The notes below the pieces were generated by a model. That model did no database searches. It had not been told where the DNA came from and saw only the letters and a program-made list of their open reading frames with translations. Position numbers and translations under genes: made by a program. Below, piece after piece: positions 52,877-64,000 of a stretch of 64,000 bases of DNA (positions within the stretch are counted from its first letter, which is position 1; each line of letters opens with the position of its first letter). The stretch is from Distichodus sexfasciatus. Taxonomy: Eukaryota > Chordata > Actinopteri > Characiformes > Distichodontidae. The stretch spans positions 281,230-345,229 of the forward strand of contig JAVGVS010000389.1 of NCBI GenBank assembly GCA_032718565.1, read 5' to 3'.

Positions 52877-54410
52877 TACAGTGATTTTTGTTGCAAGTTG
52901 TTTGTCACTCGTTCAGTCTCCAGGTCAGACACCTGTGTTGATCTGCTTGTGAGTTTATCTGCTCTCTCTCTCTCTCTCTCTCTCTCCCCTCCCTCTCCTC
53001 CTCCTTCCCTGTTTCTTTCTCTCTAAATCTTTATTTTTTCACACTCTCCCTGGCTTTCTCCTTCCCTCTCCCCCTCTCTCTCTTCTGCCATATCACATTC
53101 TTTTTTGCCTCATTTTTCCTTTCTTTCTTCTCTATACTGCTCTATTTTTCTCTCTTTCCTTCTCTCTCTTCTCACTCATTTTTCTTTTTCCTCTCTTTAT
53201 CTCTCTCTGTATATATTCACACCTTTCCCTCAGCTTCTCTCCACCCCCCCCCTCTCTCTATCTCTCTCTGTAAGTCACAGAAATCCTGACCTAAGTCTCA
53301 GCCTAATTCCTTTGCACAAGACCTCTGATCCCACTCTTTTCTTTATTCTACCTTAACAACACTGTGTCTAGACCACAACACAACTCTGACTTAAGGCTGT
53401 CAGTGGAGTGAGAGAGCGAGAGAGAAAGAGGAAGAGAAAGCTGCTATCACTTCACTTTTCTAGCTTTTAAAACAGCATATTATTGATAATTGAGACTCTC
53501 CACCCGATGGCACACGGTTGTGCCCCTGCGTTTGACCTCTTGTAGAGCTTTAGCTTCCATTAAAGTGAGATGACCAGGCTGGAGATTAGTCTCTCGTAGT
53601 GACTTGGGCATTAAAATGGGACCTTGTGCAACCTTTGGCAGAGATTAACCTTCCAGAAGCCAAGAGCTGCTAAAACTTGAGGCTGTTCCCTATAATGGTG
53701 GATGGACTATTTTTAGTAGTTCTCTTTTGATCCTGTTATTAGCTCAGAGGTCAGCAGCATCCACACAGGACAAAGCTGCAAAAGCATCCCTGAAGATCCA
53801 GTTGTTACAGCCAGATTTAAATCAAGCGGTACTTTATAGAAATGTAACTATTTGGTGGACACATGGCATATTTAAAACTCATAGTCATACTCATTTCTCA
53901 AGACATCTCAAATTTGATAAAGCAGCTGTCTTTTCCACTAGGGCTATGCCATCAATAATTAACTTAAACCCCCAAAATACATTATTTTCAATGATGTCTT
54001 TTTGATATCCTATTTTTGAAAATTTGGAAATTCTCAAATGAGCCCAATTATCTATAAAAATCTTATCTCAAAAACATTAAAGAATTCAGTTTTCAACAGT
54101 CTCAGCTGTATACCTTCACAGTCTAGAGTTTAGATTGTGACTATTTTTGGACTGTAGCCTACAAGCTGAGCATTTTAAATACAATTTGCTTGTTAGATTC
54201 TATTGACTGCATTCTTGATTCTCCAACTCTAGACATCCCAAATTTGATGGTGAGTACAGTACAGTAAAGCAGTCATGGCTACATTGGCTTCATCTAATCC
54301 CCAAAACACACATTTTCTTGGTGGCGCCTTCTTCCGTTTTACTGGAAATTCCCTATATAACAATGAACAGTTTTGAACAGTCACGTCTATATACAATTTA
54401 GAAGATTTAA

Positions 54411-54600
54411 AGGTGCGGCTATAGAAGTGGGCATTCAAAGAGGAAATGCGTGAACCTCTGCCTCTACTGGTCACAGTGTAAACTGTAATTGCACTTCTAA
54501 CATACTGTACATAGAAGCGCAACTGCAGTTCACACTGTGACCAGTAGAGACAGAGTTCCACGCATTTCCAATTAGAATGCCCACTTCTACAGTCGTGCCC
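54411..54600. repeat. Near-perfect 190-bp foldback (long inverted repeat)
   Basis: The left arm, about 54411-54499, includes TAGAAGTGGGCATTC, GGAAATGCGTG, CTCTACTGGTCACAGTGT and GCACTTCTA. The right arm, 54512-54600, is its inverse with about ten differences, leaving a loop of about 12 bases. A snap-back element of this shape may be a foldback-type MITE. Confidence 0.9.
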
Positions 54601-54984
54601 AGCTGTCCAGCGTGTTTTGTAAAGGAGAACAGATGGGACCCCAAAGGATCGGCCTTAGAACACGGGCCACTTGTGTTTTCAGGGACCTCAAATTATCAAA
54701 GACAAGACACTCCAACCTGAAGAGCTTTGACCAACTGTACCCTGAGGAAGCCATTATTTTGTTAATAATTAACCAGACAATGATTGCTCATTAGACTGAC
54801 AAAAGCTTCCATTCCATTTAACTACACCTCATCTTCATCTTCCTCTCGTTGTGCTGCTGCTGTACTAAATTGAGGTCAAACGAATCAATGGGGCGTTGTA
54901 ATCCTGTCCTAAATCTCTCATCTACAAAAATTCCCTCCATCTCCCCAGCAATTCATTAAGATTGCTGTGATTCAGAGAAAGGCA

Positions 54985-55023
<39 letters not shown>

Positions 55024-55914
55024 GTTTTCATATTAATAAATTGTGAAGTGATTGGCAATCATATTGGTGTTGTAAACTGAAAATCACCAAAAACTCTTAA
55101 ATTTACTCTACCAGAACCTAAAAATCAAACAATATTATTATTATTGCCAGCCCATGTGTGAGGGATGAACAGATGAACAGAATTTTAATGAGCTCATATG
55201 GTGTTTTTAGTTAGGAATGGAATGGCCTCATGGATATAACATTAATGTGCACTCAAAGTTCACTGCACACAAATTCTGTGTTAGTATTATGCTGTGGTAA
55301 AATAGTCTAATAGAACATAATGGATGGTGATAGTCAACCCCAAATTGTGTTTGAAGTTATTTTCATAAAATAATTTAATGATCTCCAAAATACTCTAGCT
55401 GTGGGGTATTTCTTAAATTTCAGTTCATACCCTTTGTGTGAATATTGTATTGAATGAGTATTACCTCGTCTTCATTTAAGTGTCTTTAAGTAATAGTGAC
55501 ATAACCTGTAGCAAAATGTCTTAACAAAATGTTTTGTTGTGTTGTGTTTTTGTTATTTTGAGCATTGAAATATTGGTACAGTTTGAATCTTAACAACTAT
55601 TTAATGCTGTTGTATCCTGACTAGTCAAACTTTAATAGTACCTGAAATGAATAACTTTTGTGCAAACCCCATAGGCAAAACTAAAGGAGTGAGATGCAGC
55701 AAACATTGGACCTCATTCATCAACCATTCTAAATTCTTCAGCTGTATATTATTATTATTGTTATTGTTATTGTTATTATTGATATGGATTATTATTGATA
55801 TGGACTATTATTGATTATTATAAGACAACTGTCTTAACTTTTAAAATAACAAATTTGAGAAAAATAAAATATTGTTGAATGATGCCCAGGGAAATTAATA
55901 AATTAACAGGTTTA

Positions 55915-56484
55915 AACCTCTCAAGCGCGATCCCGTGACAAAGTTTCTCAAGCGCGCCCCCGTTTTCTGCGCGTTCACGTTGGGTACGTGCCGCGAAGCT
56001 TCTTAAACCCCCACCCCCGTTTTTTAAACCTCTCTCCGGGGCCCCCTAATATTTCACCTGTAAATGTGGGGGGTCCAAAACAATAATTTTGAAATGTGTG
56101 TGGGGAAGGGGATTATTGGCTGCGACGCCTATGATATTTATTATACATGTGATTAGTATATTGAATTATGGAGATAGAGACTGTACTGTACTAAAGTCTT
56201 GAGCGTCTCCTCATTTCTTCATATTTTCCAAAGAGCCGTACTTTCCTGACCTCTATACCAGTGCGGTTTGCCCCACGGCCAGGTCACTTGAACCGGCGCG
56301 GGCGCGTGACAGCTGGAAGACCGGAGGCGCGCGCGGGAGAGGAGCAACTCTAAAAACGGGGGTCGCGAGCCTCCACCGGTGTGTGTGTGTGAGAGAGAGA
56401 GAGAATAAGAGAGAGAGAAAAAGAGAGATCCAGAAAGCTGGCAGAGAGAAGGAGGAAAAGAAGGAGAAGAGGAAGGAGGAGAAG
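55915..56484 (+). promoter_or_regulatory. CpG-rich promoter region of cacna2d3
   Basis: GC-rich and CpG-dense (CTCAAGCGCGATCCCG, GAACCGGCGCGGGCGCGTGA, GGAGGCGCGCGCGGGAG) in otherwise AT-rich DNA, ending at the first exon. A (GT)n(GA)n run at about 56380-56470 is likely 5' UTR. The transcription start cannot be fixed from sequence. Confidence 0.7.
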
Positions 56485-56606
56485 ATGCAACGGGACCGGA
56501 CTCCCGGTTCCCACGTTTACCGGCGGGGCATTTTTTGGATTACGTTATGCTCAGCGGCGGCGGCTGTGGCTGTGCGGGGAAGCGAACACGGAATCCCGTT
56601 AGGAGT
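56485..56606 (+). CDS. cacna2d3: cacna2d3 exon 1: start and signal peptide
   Basis: MQRDRTPGSHVYRRGIFWIT followed by LCSAAAAVAVRGSEHGIPLG. Basic region, short hydrophobic core, then a likely cleavage near VRG-SE. Donor GTAAGT at 56607, phase 2. Confidence 0.9.
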
Positions 56607-57956
56607 GTAAGTGATTCAGGTGGCTACGCGGGGGAAAATAATTAGATTTACATTTGAATTTTTTTTATTTGCATTGTAACAGAGTAACAGATGTGTGGTG
56701 TAAAATTTGCCGTACTATTGTATTACAACTAATATGTACTCAAATAAATCTATATCCATAATAATTTATAGATAGACAGATGTCACTTTCTTAGAAAATA
56801 TATATAAAAAATGGATTAGTTACTAGACATGGCTAAGAATAAAGGAATAAGGGGTATATTATATATCATTTATCATCTTTCACACCTTAATTATTAAATA
56901 ATTTAATAATCTAATCAATTAAACAATTTATCAATTTAACTACTATTTTCCAGCAGTATATGCAAATTCTCCATTATCCACTGGAAAACATGGCAAAAAT
57001 ATAGCATATTTTTCAACTGCAATTTAATGTTTTTAATAAATGACTTTCACCACTGCGACCAGCTGCTGAATGCCACATTGTTAACTAACACACAACAGTA
57101 GAAAACTCAATATTTCTGTAGAACACTGAGTAACACTGAGTGATGCTATTTCTGTCTCTATTTCAAACAGGGTCAAACTTTGGGCTTCAGCTTTTGGTGG
57201 CGAAATTAAATCCATCGCTACAAAATACTCGGGTTCCCAACTACTGCAGAAGGTACAGTTGCTTTTTGACTTACACACACCCCCTCACACAGACACACAC
57301 ACATCACAGTTCACGACAATAGCTGTAGCATGAGTACTACGGTGTGTGACACTGTGTGTGTGTCGCTCAGCTGCATACAGATGATTTTTGCTGTAAAAGA
57401 CTCAGGTGGATGATCAGAGACTCAGCTGTTCCTGTGTGTGTGTGTGTGTGTGTGATGCGCACGTGTGTGTCCTAGTCACGGCTCATTAAACACAGGCCTT
57501 TTTCCTTCCAATCTCATCCTTAATTCTCTCCGGAGTTTCAAGCCCAGCTCAGAACCGGTCTGTAAGAGATAAATTGAATAGATGTATGTCTGTGAGAGAG
57601 TGTGTTTGTGTGTGTGTGTCTGTCCATGTATTTATCGCATTGTGGGGACCTTTTTGTCCCCTAAAATCACTTTTATCTGTTTTTTGGGGTTTTGTGGGGA
57701 CATTTGAGAGGTCCCCATGAGGAAAAATGACTTTATAGAAAATGTGCTTGTTTTATTTGAGAAACTAAAAGAGGTAAAAAGATGTGCATTTGGTTACTGA
57801 GGTTAAGGTCAGGGTTAGGATTAGGTGAAGGTGTAAAATTATATACATCTAGTCATTATGGGAGCCTATGGAAAGACCTCACAAAGATAGTAATACAGAG
57901 ACTGTGTCTGTGTGTGAGAGAGAGAGAGAGCAAGAAAGAGAGAGAGGGAGAGAGAA

Positions 57957-57997
<41 letters not shown>

Positions 57998-60358
57998 TTG
58001 GTGGTGTATGTGTGTGTTTCCACCACACAGCGGCAGTAGAGAGCAGCATGTTTGTCCATCTAAAGCTCACCGGATTGGTTCATTTCACTTTTGAGACTGC
58101 GATGTGTCAGTTTCACTTCAGCTCACAGCAGTCAGCCAGAATCGAGACAATCAGGATGCAGATCCAGTGTGAGAACATGCAGTGAAGAACAGCTCACGTA
58201 ATATCATTTAGTCCTTATAAGACGATACAGAATGTTATTCAGCATCTTAATATCAACATTGGTTCTTTTGTCTTTACTTCACAGTGTTTTGGAAAAAAAA
58301 ATCCCTAAACATGCAATAGAGCATTATTAGAACCTACACACCAGTTATCAGTCTGCAGTATCCGTGTAAATGTGTGATGTTTAAAAGGTTTTGACTATAA
58401 ATAACATTCTGTGTTTTAAATACGCAACTTTGCTTTGATTTGGCCGCACAGAGGGGGAGGGAGGAGAGAGGAGTAGAGAGAAGGAGATGTAGAAGAAAGG
58501 AGGAGAGATTGACCCAAAGAGAAGGAAAAGAGAACAAAGGTTGTAAAAGAGAAATAGAGAGAGATGGTAAGGAGTGGAATCTCATCATACTATGTTCAGA
58601 GGAAGAGACCCAAAGAGAAAAAAAAAAGAATAAAGAGATAAGGAGCGAAGAAAGAGAGAAAACAAAAGAGGAGGAAAAGAGAAAGAGAGGAAAGAAAAAG
58701 AGAGAGAGGAGAAGAGAGAGAGATGACTAGAAGGATAATATCATCACATTATACAGAGATCGAGAGCGGATAAAGAGACGAAACAAAAGAAGAGGAATGA
58801 GAGGGAGGAAAAGACAGAAGGTGAGGGAGAGATCGAAAGAGGAGGAAAAGAGAAAGAGAAGGAGGATGGCTAGAGGTCTAATCTCATCACGTTATGCAGC
58901 TTGGGAAGCAGAGAGAGAAACAAAAAGGAAAAAGAGAAAACAAAAGAGGAGGAAAAGAGAGAGGGAGGGAGAGACCCAAAGTGGAGGAAAAGAGAAAGAG
59001 AGGGAGGAGAGGGAGATGACTAGAAGTCCAATCTCATCACATTATACAGAGATTATGAGAGACTCAATGAGGAGAGTGAGAACAAAAGAGGAGAAAAAGA
59101 GAAAAAGAGGGAGGACAAGAGAGAGAGAGAGAGAGAGAGAGAGCAGCTTGCCGCATGAAATAAATCACTCCAGCTCAATTGAGGGTATTATTGAATCCCG
59201 CTGTAATCCTGTCATTATTCTGGATATCTGCCCTATCACACTAATTATCACTGCAGTTACAGCATTTTTACCCCAAACTGCTCACACATGGCACAGTCAG
59301 GGCAGATGTTCTCCACATACGGCTGTAGCATTACAGCGCAATCTCCATCATCATCATCCTCCTCCCTCTCTCTAAACCTGCAGCTCCACCTCCACCCTGG
59401 AGACCCAGGAGAGCTGTGATCATCCGCTGATCTGAGAAAAGGGAGGATTTAATGATGTGATGGGAACGAGGGCTAATTGTTTTTGAGCAGCTGTAATCAC
59501 ATTGCTTTATTGTCATACTCGAATGCATGCAGGCACACACACGCTCTCACACACACATCCGTACACATAAACATAGTCATGTCTTACTATCTTTGTGAGG
59601 TCTGTCCGTAGACTCCCATTATGTCCAGATGTAAATACTCTTAACCTTAATCTTGAGAATCAAAAGCTAATCTTTCACCTCTTTTTGTTTTTCATAGTAA
59701 ACTGTAAACTTTTCTGCACAAATTAGTGTTTTTTGTCTGTTATTTATTCTGGTTTTTTGTTTTAATGTAGCTTTAATATTTGAGTTCTTTATGGGAAAAA
59801 ATTATTGACTCACAAAAGCCATTTGCTGGGCCCTCGTGTCATAATGACTTTTGGTTCCCCTTGTTCACACACACACACACACACACACACACAGTGAACT
59901 ACTGCATCCGGTTGTGTTCTTTTCCACACCGATCCTGCGTATGTTTGCACTTTTCCCCATTGTCCTGCTCACTGCGTGTGACCGATGGAGTGGCAGTCGG
60001 CCAATCAAGTTTACCAGTTCATTAGTGCTGGTGTGAGGAACAGTAGCCCAGCTTGTTAAATATGATCATTAAGAGCAATCATTAAGCTGGTTATGCCAAA
60101 TTACTCCAGTTTTACACAAAAGGAACCAATTCAGCTCAAAACACTATTTGATGAAAGGAGTGAAGAGAATGGAGAGAAAGAGGAGGAGGAGGGGACAAAA
60201 GACAGGACAAGAGAAAAATGCAGAGAAAAATTAAACCTTATGCAGAGTATCAGTGTGGAAGAAAACATGGAAAGAAGGATGAAGAGGAGAGGAGAACAGA
60301 AGGATTGAGAAAGAAAGAAGGGAAACTAAAATGATGGGGAATAAAGGGAGAGCATGAC

Positions 60359-60406
<48 letters not shown>

Positions 60407-63400
60407 AGAAAAATGAGAGAGAAAGAATGGAAAATTAGGGAGAAGAGGAGACACTGCCGGTAGAAGAGAACAATGGAGAGAAGGGAAGAAAACAAAAATC
60501 TGGAACAGGGAAAAGAGAAGAGCAGAATGAAGAAGAGACAAGTGTGTATAGTAGAGAAGAGAAGAAAGGATGGAGAGGAGAGGAAGAGAGGAAGAGAGAG
60601 AGGGAGGGAAGAAAGGGAGGACAAGCGTGAAATGAACTGTTCCAGCTCAGTAACTCTCCCCCCTTCACTCTTTCACCGCGACAATTTGTTGTGTAGTGTA
60701 ATGGCCAGTGTGAGTTTGTGTCCGTGCGTGCGTGTGTGAGAGAGAATCTCATACTGGAACATGTGTCTGTGCTTTTGTGGGATTTGTTGCCTTCTTGTCT
60801 GTGACCGATTTGATGTAGTGTGTGTGTGTGTGTGTGTGAGTGCTCGCGCATAATGGGCATCAGGTTAAAATGAAGCTTTGATGTAGGGCTGCATATCGGT
60901 GTGTCTCTATCGGTGTGTCTCTGGGCGTGTTCAGGTGTGTGTGTGTGTGTGTGTGTGTGTTCGTTCTGCAGTCTCAGCATTGTCTGATCTGTAGTTTATT
61001 ATACCGGGGCAACCGGCCTTGACACCTTATTATCTTTCTCTCCGTTTCAATTACACTACGACCACGTGTGGCCTGCGTGCTCATCCTAAGCCCCGCCTCT
61101 CGTCCCGCCCCTCTGTCGCTACGCCCCGCCCTCCGCGTGGGACTGCGGCCGGGGCTCCGTCCTTACTGCAGCCCGACACCGCTCCGTCTCTGATTGGCTA
61201 ACCGCATCCGTTCCGTTCCCCTGATTGGCTGTTACCGCAGGAGGCGCGTTGCAGTGGAAACGCGTTAATTAAACTGCAACGCAGCGATGACGTCACGCCG
61301 TCTGAAGCGTTTAAATGTATGTAGTGTTAAAAAGCGTGCTGCGTTGGGTTATCATTTATTGTGTTTGGTTGAGTTGTTCTTGGAAGCTTTGGGTTGAGTG
61401 GTGAAGTATTATTAATGAAAACAGCGGAAAAAACGAATAATAATAATAATAATAACAATAATAATAATAATATAACAGCAACTTTATTTTCCTTCGTTTT
61501 TCCCACTTCATTCCCTTTTCTTTCTTCCTTCTTTACTCCCTCCCCTCCCTTCCTTACATTTATTCTTTCTTCTTTATTCCTTTTCTTTCTTTTTACTCCT
61601 TCTTCCTTTTCTTCCTTTATGCCTTTCATTTTTTCTTTCTTTCTTTTTCGTTCTTTATTTAGTATTTTCTTATTTATTTATATGTCTAAATTAGTTTTTA
61701 ACGCATCAGTTTGTGTGTGTGTGTGTTCAGTCTTGTCTCTCGTACTTAACTCGTACTTCATTGTTACTCTCATACTTACTTTGTGATGATCTCTCCACTC
61801 TGGCCGATGTTCCGTGACCTGCAGCATTGCTGGACGTGTCTGTACATAACTACCTGAAATCATTTCATAATTCTTAATACATCTATAAATCTTCTGATCT
61901 GTTGAGATAAATACATATAATAACTCGAGTTAACACTTTTTAGATATTACTCAGAAACTCAAATGCACATGTATTATGCATATGTATAAGTATTACTGCT
62001 GATTAAAATGTAATTTAAATTTTATGTATTGCTTTTTCATATTATGGTCAGAAGTTTGCAGAATGTGAATAATAATGTTTTAAAAAGTACATCTGGCACT
62101 GAAGCAAGTATGAGGTGTTTCTGTCCGAAAGCCATTTATAATTATTAATTCATTAATACCCTTGATTGAAACGTCTCTGACTGTAATTATGTTGCATGTC
62201 TCTGTTCCTTAAACCTCTCATATATTTTGTTTTAACGTACACAATATTAGTTAGACAACCAAATGTAATATAAAACTGCCTTACGCTTCTGCGTTAACAT
62301 GTGTTCGTTTTACTTTTTTTGTGTCCATTCAGAAATATAAGGAATATGAAAAATCGGTCCGGATTGAGGAGATTGACGGCGCCAAACTTGTAAAAAATGT
62401 CGCAGAGAACATGGCAGAAATGTTCCGGAAAAAAGCCGAAGCCACAAGAGTGAGTTAAGCTTTTATAAAATCTTTGTGTGCGGAATACATTTCTGTTTCT
62501 ATTCTATTTCACCTATATAATAGAGGGTATTGTTATTGGTTAGTATTTGTCCTACGTTGCATTGGCTTCTTCTTAATATATTCAACTATTTATTGTTGAA
62601 CATTTATCTTTGATTTTATTCTTTTTGGTTCTATTTAAATATAATTTATAATTTGACGTGAATGTAACTATAACTCTGTTAACTCTTGAATTGCGGACTT
62701 GTGTGGAAATATGTGTCCTCCGTTTTGGTTTAAGCACTGGCATCACCGGACTCGGTATAACGGGATATTAATTGCGTGTCATGCAGCGCGTGGAGATAAC
62801 GCACGGCGCGTTATCTGCGGGAGACACGCGCGCTGCGCTTCCCGTTAAAGCTCCATGTAGCGTTTTATTGGAACCCTATAGAGAGAAAAGGGTAGAAAGG
62901 TTTTTTTTTTTAGGGATTTTAAGACAAACGCCTGTTAAATAGATATGTTACTATAGATTTAATTGTATTTGTGCATTCGCATATATTCCTTAAAATAATA
63001 TCTAAAACAATCATTTATCTTAGACCACGAATACAATATTGGTGTTAATAAGATCCATACGTTTTAATACACTGACGTCTTTAAATACTTTTTATTCGTA
63101 ATTTTTAACATTAAAGACACTAAAATAATATGTATGTACAATACATACATGAACTTTACTAACAATCCTGCAGTGAATTCTCGTGGTAAAAAAGAAGATC
63201 TAAAATTAATGTACTTTTTACTTGATATTTGGTCATTTTAACATCGAGTAATAACTATAGAATTGGGAAATATTTCCAGGGGTCTCCGTGTGATTATTAA
63301 AATGTTCAGACTCGATGTACAGCGCTTTGATTTTTGTTTACTCTGCACCAGTTTCGTCCACGTGGTTTTATTGCGACATATTCATTTCTTGTCCTCGGGG

Positions 63401-63408
63401 GCTCTGCA

Positions 63409-63456
<48 letters not shown>

Positions 63457-63875
63457 GTAAGAACACCGGGCTAAAAGCACTGGGTGACCTATTAATAGAA
63501 CCAAGACCTCAATTACAAGCAATAACCTGTTTGTTAATTGTTTTCCTCGGGAACTGAGTGGGGTTTTTATATCAGGGCGCCATGTCACATATAAAACACC
63601 AATAATATACATGTAACGCCATATAATACTTGGCTTTGCGATATGTTTATACCCTGCAGCGTTTTGTGGTAAATCCTCTTTTTCTGACTTAATTTCTGTC
63701 GGTGTTTTTTCTGTTTTTTTTTTTTTTTTTTTTACATCGGTGCATGTGTGTTTTAACTGTGTTTTAACCAGATACCCACTATTTGCTATTTATGCCAAAT
63801 TTCTTTTTTCCCCAGAGGCTGGTGGAAGCAGCAGAGGAGGCTCATCTCCAACATGAAGAGAATCCAGATCTCCAG
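56485..63875 (+). CDS. cacna2d3: Voltage-gated calcium channel auxiliary subunit alpha-2/delta-3, first four exons
   Basis: A GPI-anchored extracellular subunit that raises surface expression of Cav1 and Cav2 channels and acts at synapses. Exons are 56485-56606, 57171-57252, 62333-62449 and 63816-63875, with the rest beyond the window. Protein landmarks are a signal peptide at residues about 14-30, IPLGVVKLWASAFGGEIKSI, TKYSGSQLLQKKYKEYEK, RIEEIDGAKLVKNVAENM and RLVEAAEEAHLQHE. Wording fits alpha-2/delta-3 (IPLSVVKLWASAFGGEIKSI in mammals) better than alpha-2/delta-4 (VKLWADTFGGDL). The VWA and Cache domains are not in the window. Start ATG chosen as the one in frame with the signal peptide; A at -3. 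CACNA1D next door matches mammalian synteny. Confidence 0.94.
57171..57252 (+). CDS. cacna2d3: cacna2d3 exon 2
   Basis: Encodes VKLWASAFGGEIKSIATKYS and GSQLLQK between TTTCAAACAG and GTACAG. One base completes a Val codon from exon 1. Strongly conserved start of the alpha-2 chain. Confidence 0.97.
58440..59145. repeat. Purine-rich minisatellite, about 145-bp unit
   Basis: The landmark ATCTCATCAC-TTAT-CAGAG recurs near 58580, 58736, 58880 and 59025 in about 145-bp steps, separated by GAGAAAGAGGAGGAAAAGAG-type sequence. About four units. Confidence 0.8.
61090..61300 (+). promoter_or_regulatory. GC-box/CCAAT/CRE cluster in cacna2d3 intron 2
   Basis: Three CCCCGCC-type GC boxes at 61091, about 61104 and 61123, two inverted CCAAT boxes (ATTGGCT) at 61193 and 61224, and a full palindromic CRE TGACGTCA at 61288-61295, all in a CpG-rich 200-bp island inside AT-rich intron. 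This is the layout of a vertebrate CpG-island promoter. No exon was found downstream before exon 3, so an alternative promoter or enhancer is inferred only. Confidence 0.5.
62333..62449 (+). CDS. cacna2d3: cacna2d3 exon 3
   Basis: 39 codons: KYKEYEKSVRIEEIDGAKLV, then KNVAENMAEMFRKKAEATR. Acceptor CCATTCAG, donor GTGAGT, phase 0 at both ends. Same length as the mammalian exon's protein segment. Confidence 0.97.
62450..63815 (+). other. cacna2d3 intron 3
   Basis: AT-rich. A short CpG-rich patch (about 62785-62845, GCGCGTGGAGATAACGCACG) contains imperfect inverted repeats. (CA)n at 63412-63452 and a T run at about 63717-63733 are the only other features. Confidence 0.6.
63816..63875 (+). CDS. 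cacna2d3: cacna2d3 exon 4
   Basis: 20 codons, RLVEAAEEAHLQHEENPDLQ, between TTCCCCAG and GTAATT. It matches RLVEAAEEAHLKHEFDADLQ of the family. The gene continues beyond the right edge of the window. Confidence 0.97.
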
Positions 63876-64000
63876 GTAATTACGTTTTCATTAAAAATGA
63901 GCTTATTCCAATCTAAGTGAGGGTTTTCCTCCCATAGTCTAGATATTTACCAATATAATTCATCAGAATAATACGTATAATAGGTTGGCAAGTAGGTACA

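Larger units (their letters stand above)
52773..56484. other. Intergenic DNA between the opsin and cacna2d3
   Basis: Begins with an (AAT)n run at about 52818-52876, then a pyrimidine-rich block at 52960-53270, a 190-bp foldback at 54411-54600, (GA)n at about 54985-55020 and (TTA/TTG)n near 55750. From about 55915 GC content and CpG density rise into the cacna2d3 promoter. No coding sequence was recognised. Confidence 0.65.
57253..62332 (+). other. 5-kb cacna2d3 intron 2 with purine VNTRs and a GC island
   Basis: No exon recognised. Contains (GA)n at about 57917-57998, a purine-rich array at 58440-59145, another polypurine block at about 60150-60620 with pure (AG)n at 60358-60404, a GC-box/CCAAT/CRE cluster at 61090-61300, and (AAT)n near 61437-61471. 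The many Arg/Glu/Lys-rich frames follow the purine bias and are not genes. Confidence 0.75.

Noticed and set aside
58440..59375. Lys/Arg/Glu-rich frames of 96 and 192 codons
   Set aside because: Follow the purine-rich tandem array; no splice or family support.

Overview
This is nuclear DNA from a ray-finned fish, almost certainly a teleost. Short conserved exons sit in long AT-rich introns full of (CA)n, (CT)n, (GA)n and (AT)n microsatellites, minisatellites and small non-autonomous DNA transposons. Every gene is a vertebrate family, and one of them is a parapinopsin, an opsin known mainly from fish, amphibian and lamprey pineal organs. The species cannot be named from the sequence.

Three protein-coding genes are visible. 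(1) About 994-42602, + strand: most of an L-type voltage-gated calcium channel alpha-1 gene of the Cav1.3 type (cacna1d), from the domain I-II linker through domains II-IV, EF hand, IQ motif and the long C-terminus ending in ITTL and a stop. The 5' part (N-terminus and domain I) lies left of the window. About 40 exons were placed by splice sites, phase and family similarity. They include a twin pair of IIIS2 exons, a damaged pair of IVS3 exons, and a tiny 33-nt cassette before IVS4. (2) 49029-52772, - strand: a four-exon parapinopsin-type opsin whose last three exons are clean and whose first exon carries several frame-breaking indels. (3) From 56485, + strand: the first four exons of a calcium channel alpha-2/delta-3 gene (cacna2d3), continuing beyond the right edge.

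CACNA1D and CACNA2D3 are also near neighbours in mammals, so the calcium-channel pair is old synteny. Here the gap between them is only about 14 kb and holds an opsin on the opposite strand. Cav1 alpha-1 and alpha-2/delta subunits assemble into one channel, and L-type channels serve photoreceptor and hair-cell synapses, so a shared regulatory neighbourhood is a reasonable but untested idea.

The remaining sequence is introns, 3' UTR and intergenic DNA. Notable non-coding items are a 616-bp hAT-type MITE with a perfect 8-bp target duplication, a 650-bp element with about 38-bp terminal inverted repeats, a 190-bp near-perfect foldback, several minisatellites (about 48, 80, 82 and 145 bp periods), a four-copy dispersed repeat, long polypurine/polypyrimidine tracts, and two clusters of CCAAT/GC-box/CRE motifs. 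No bacterial, viral, CRISPR or other defence-type system was seen. All identifications come from reading translations and splice signals by eye; no alignment, folding or database search was run.
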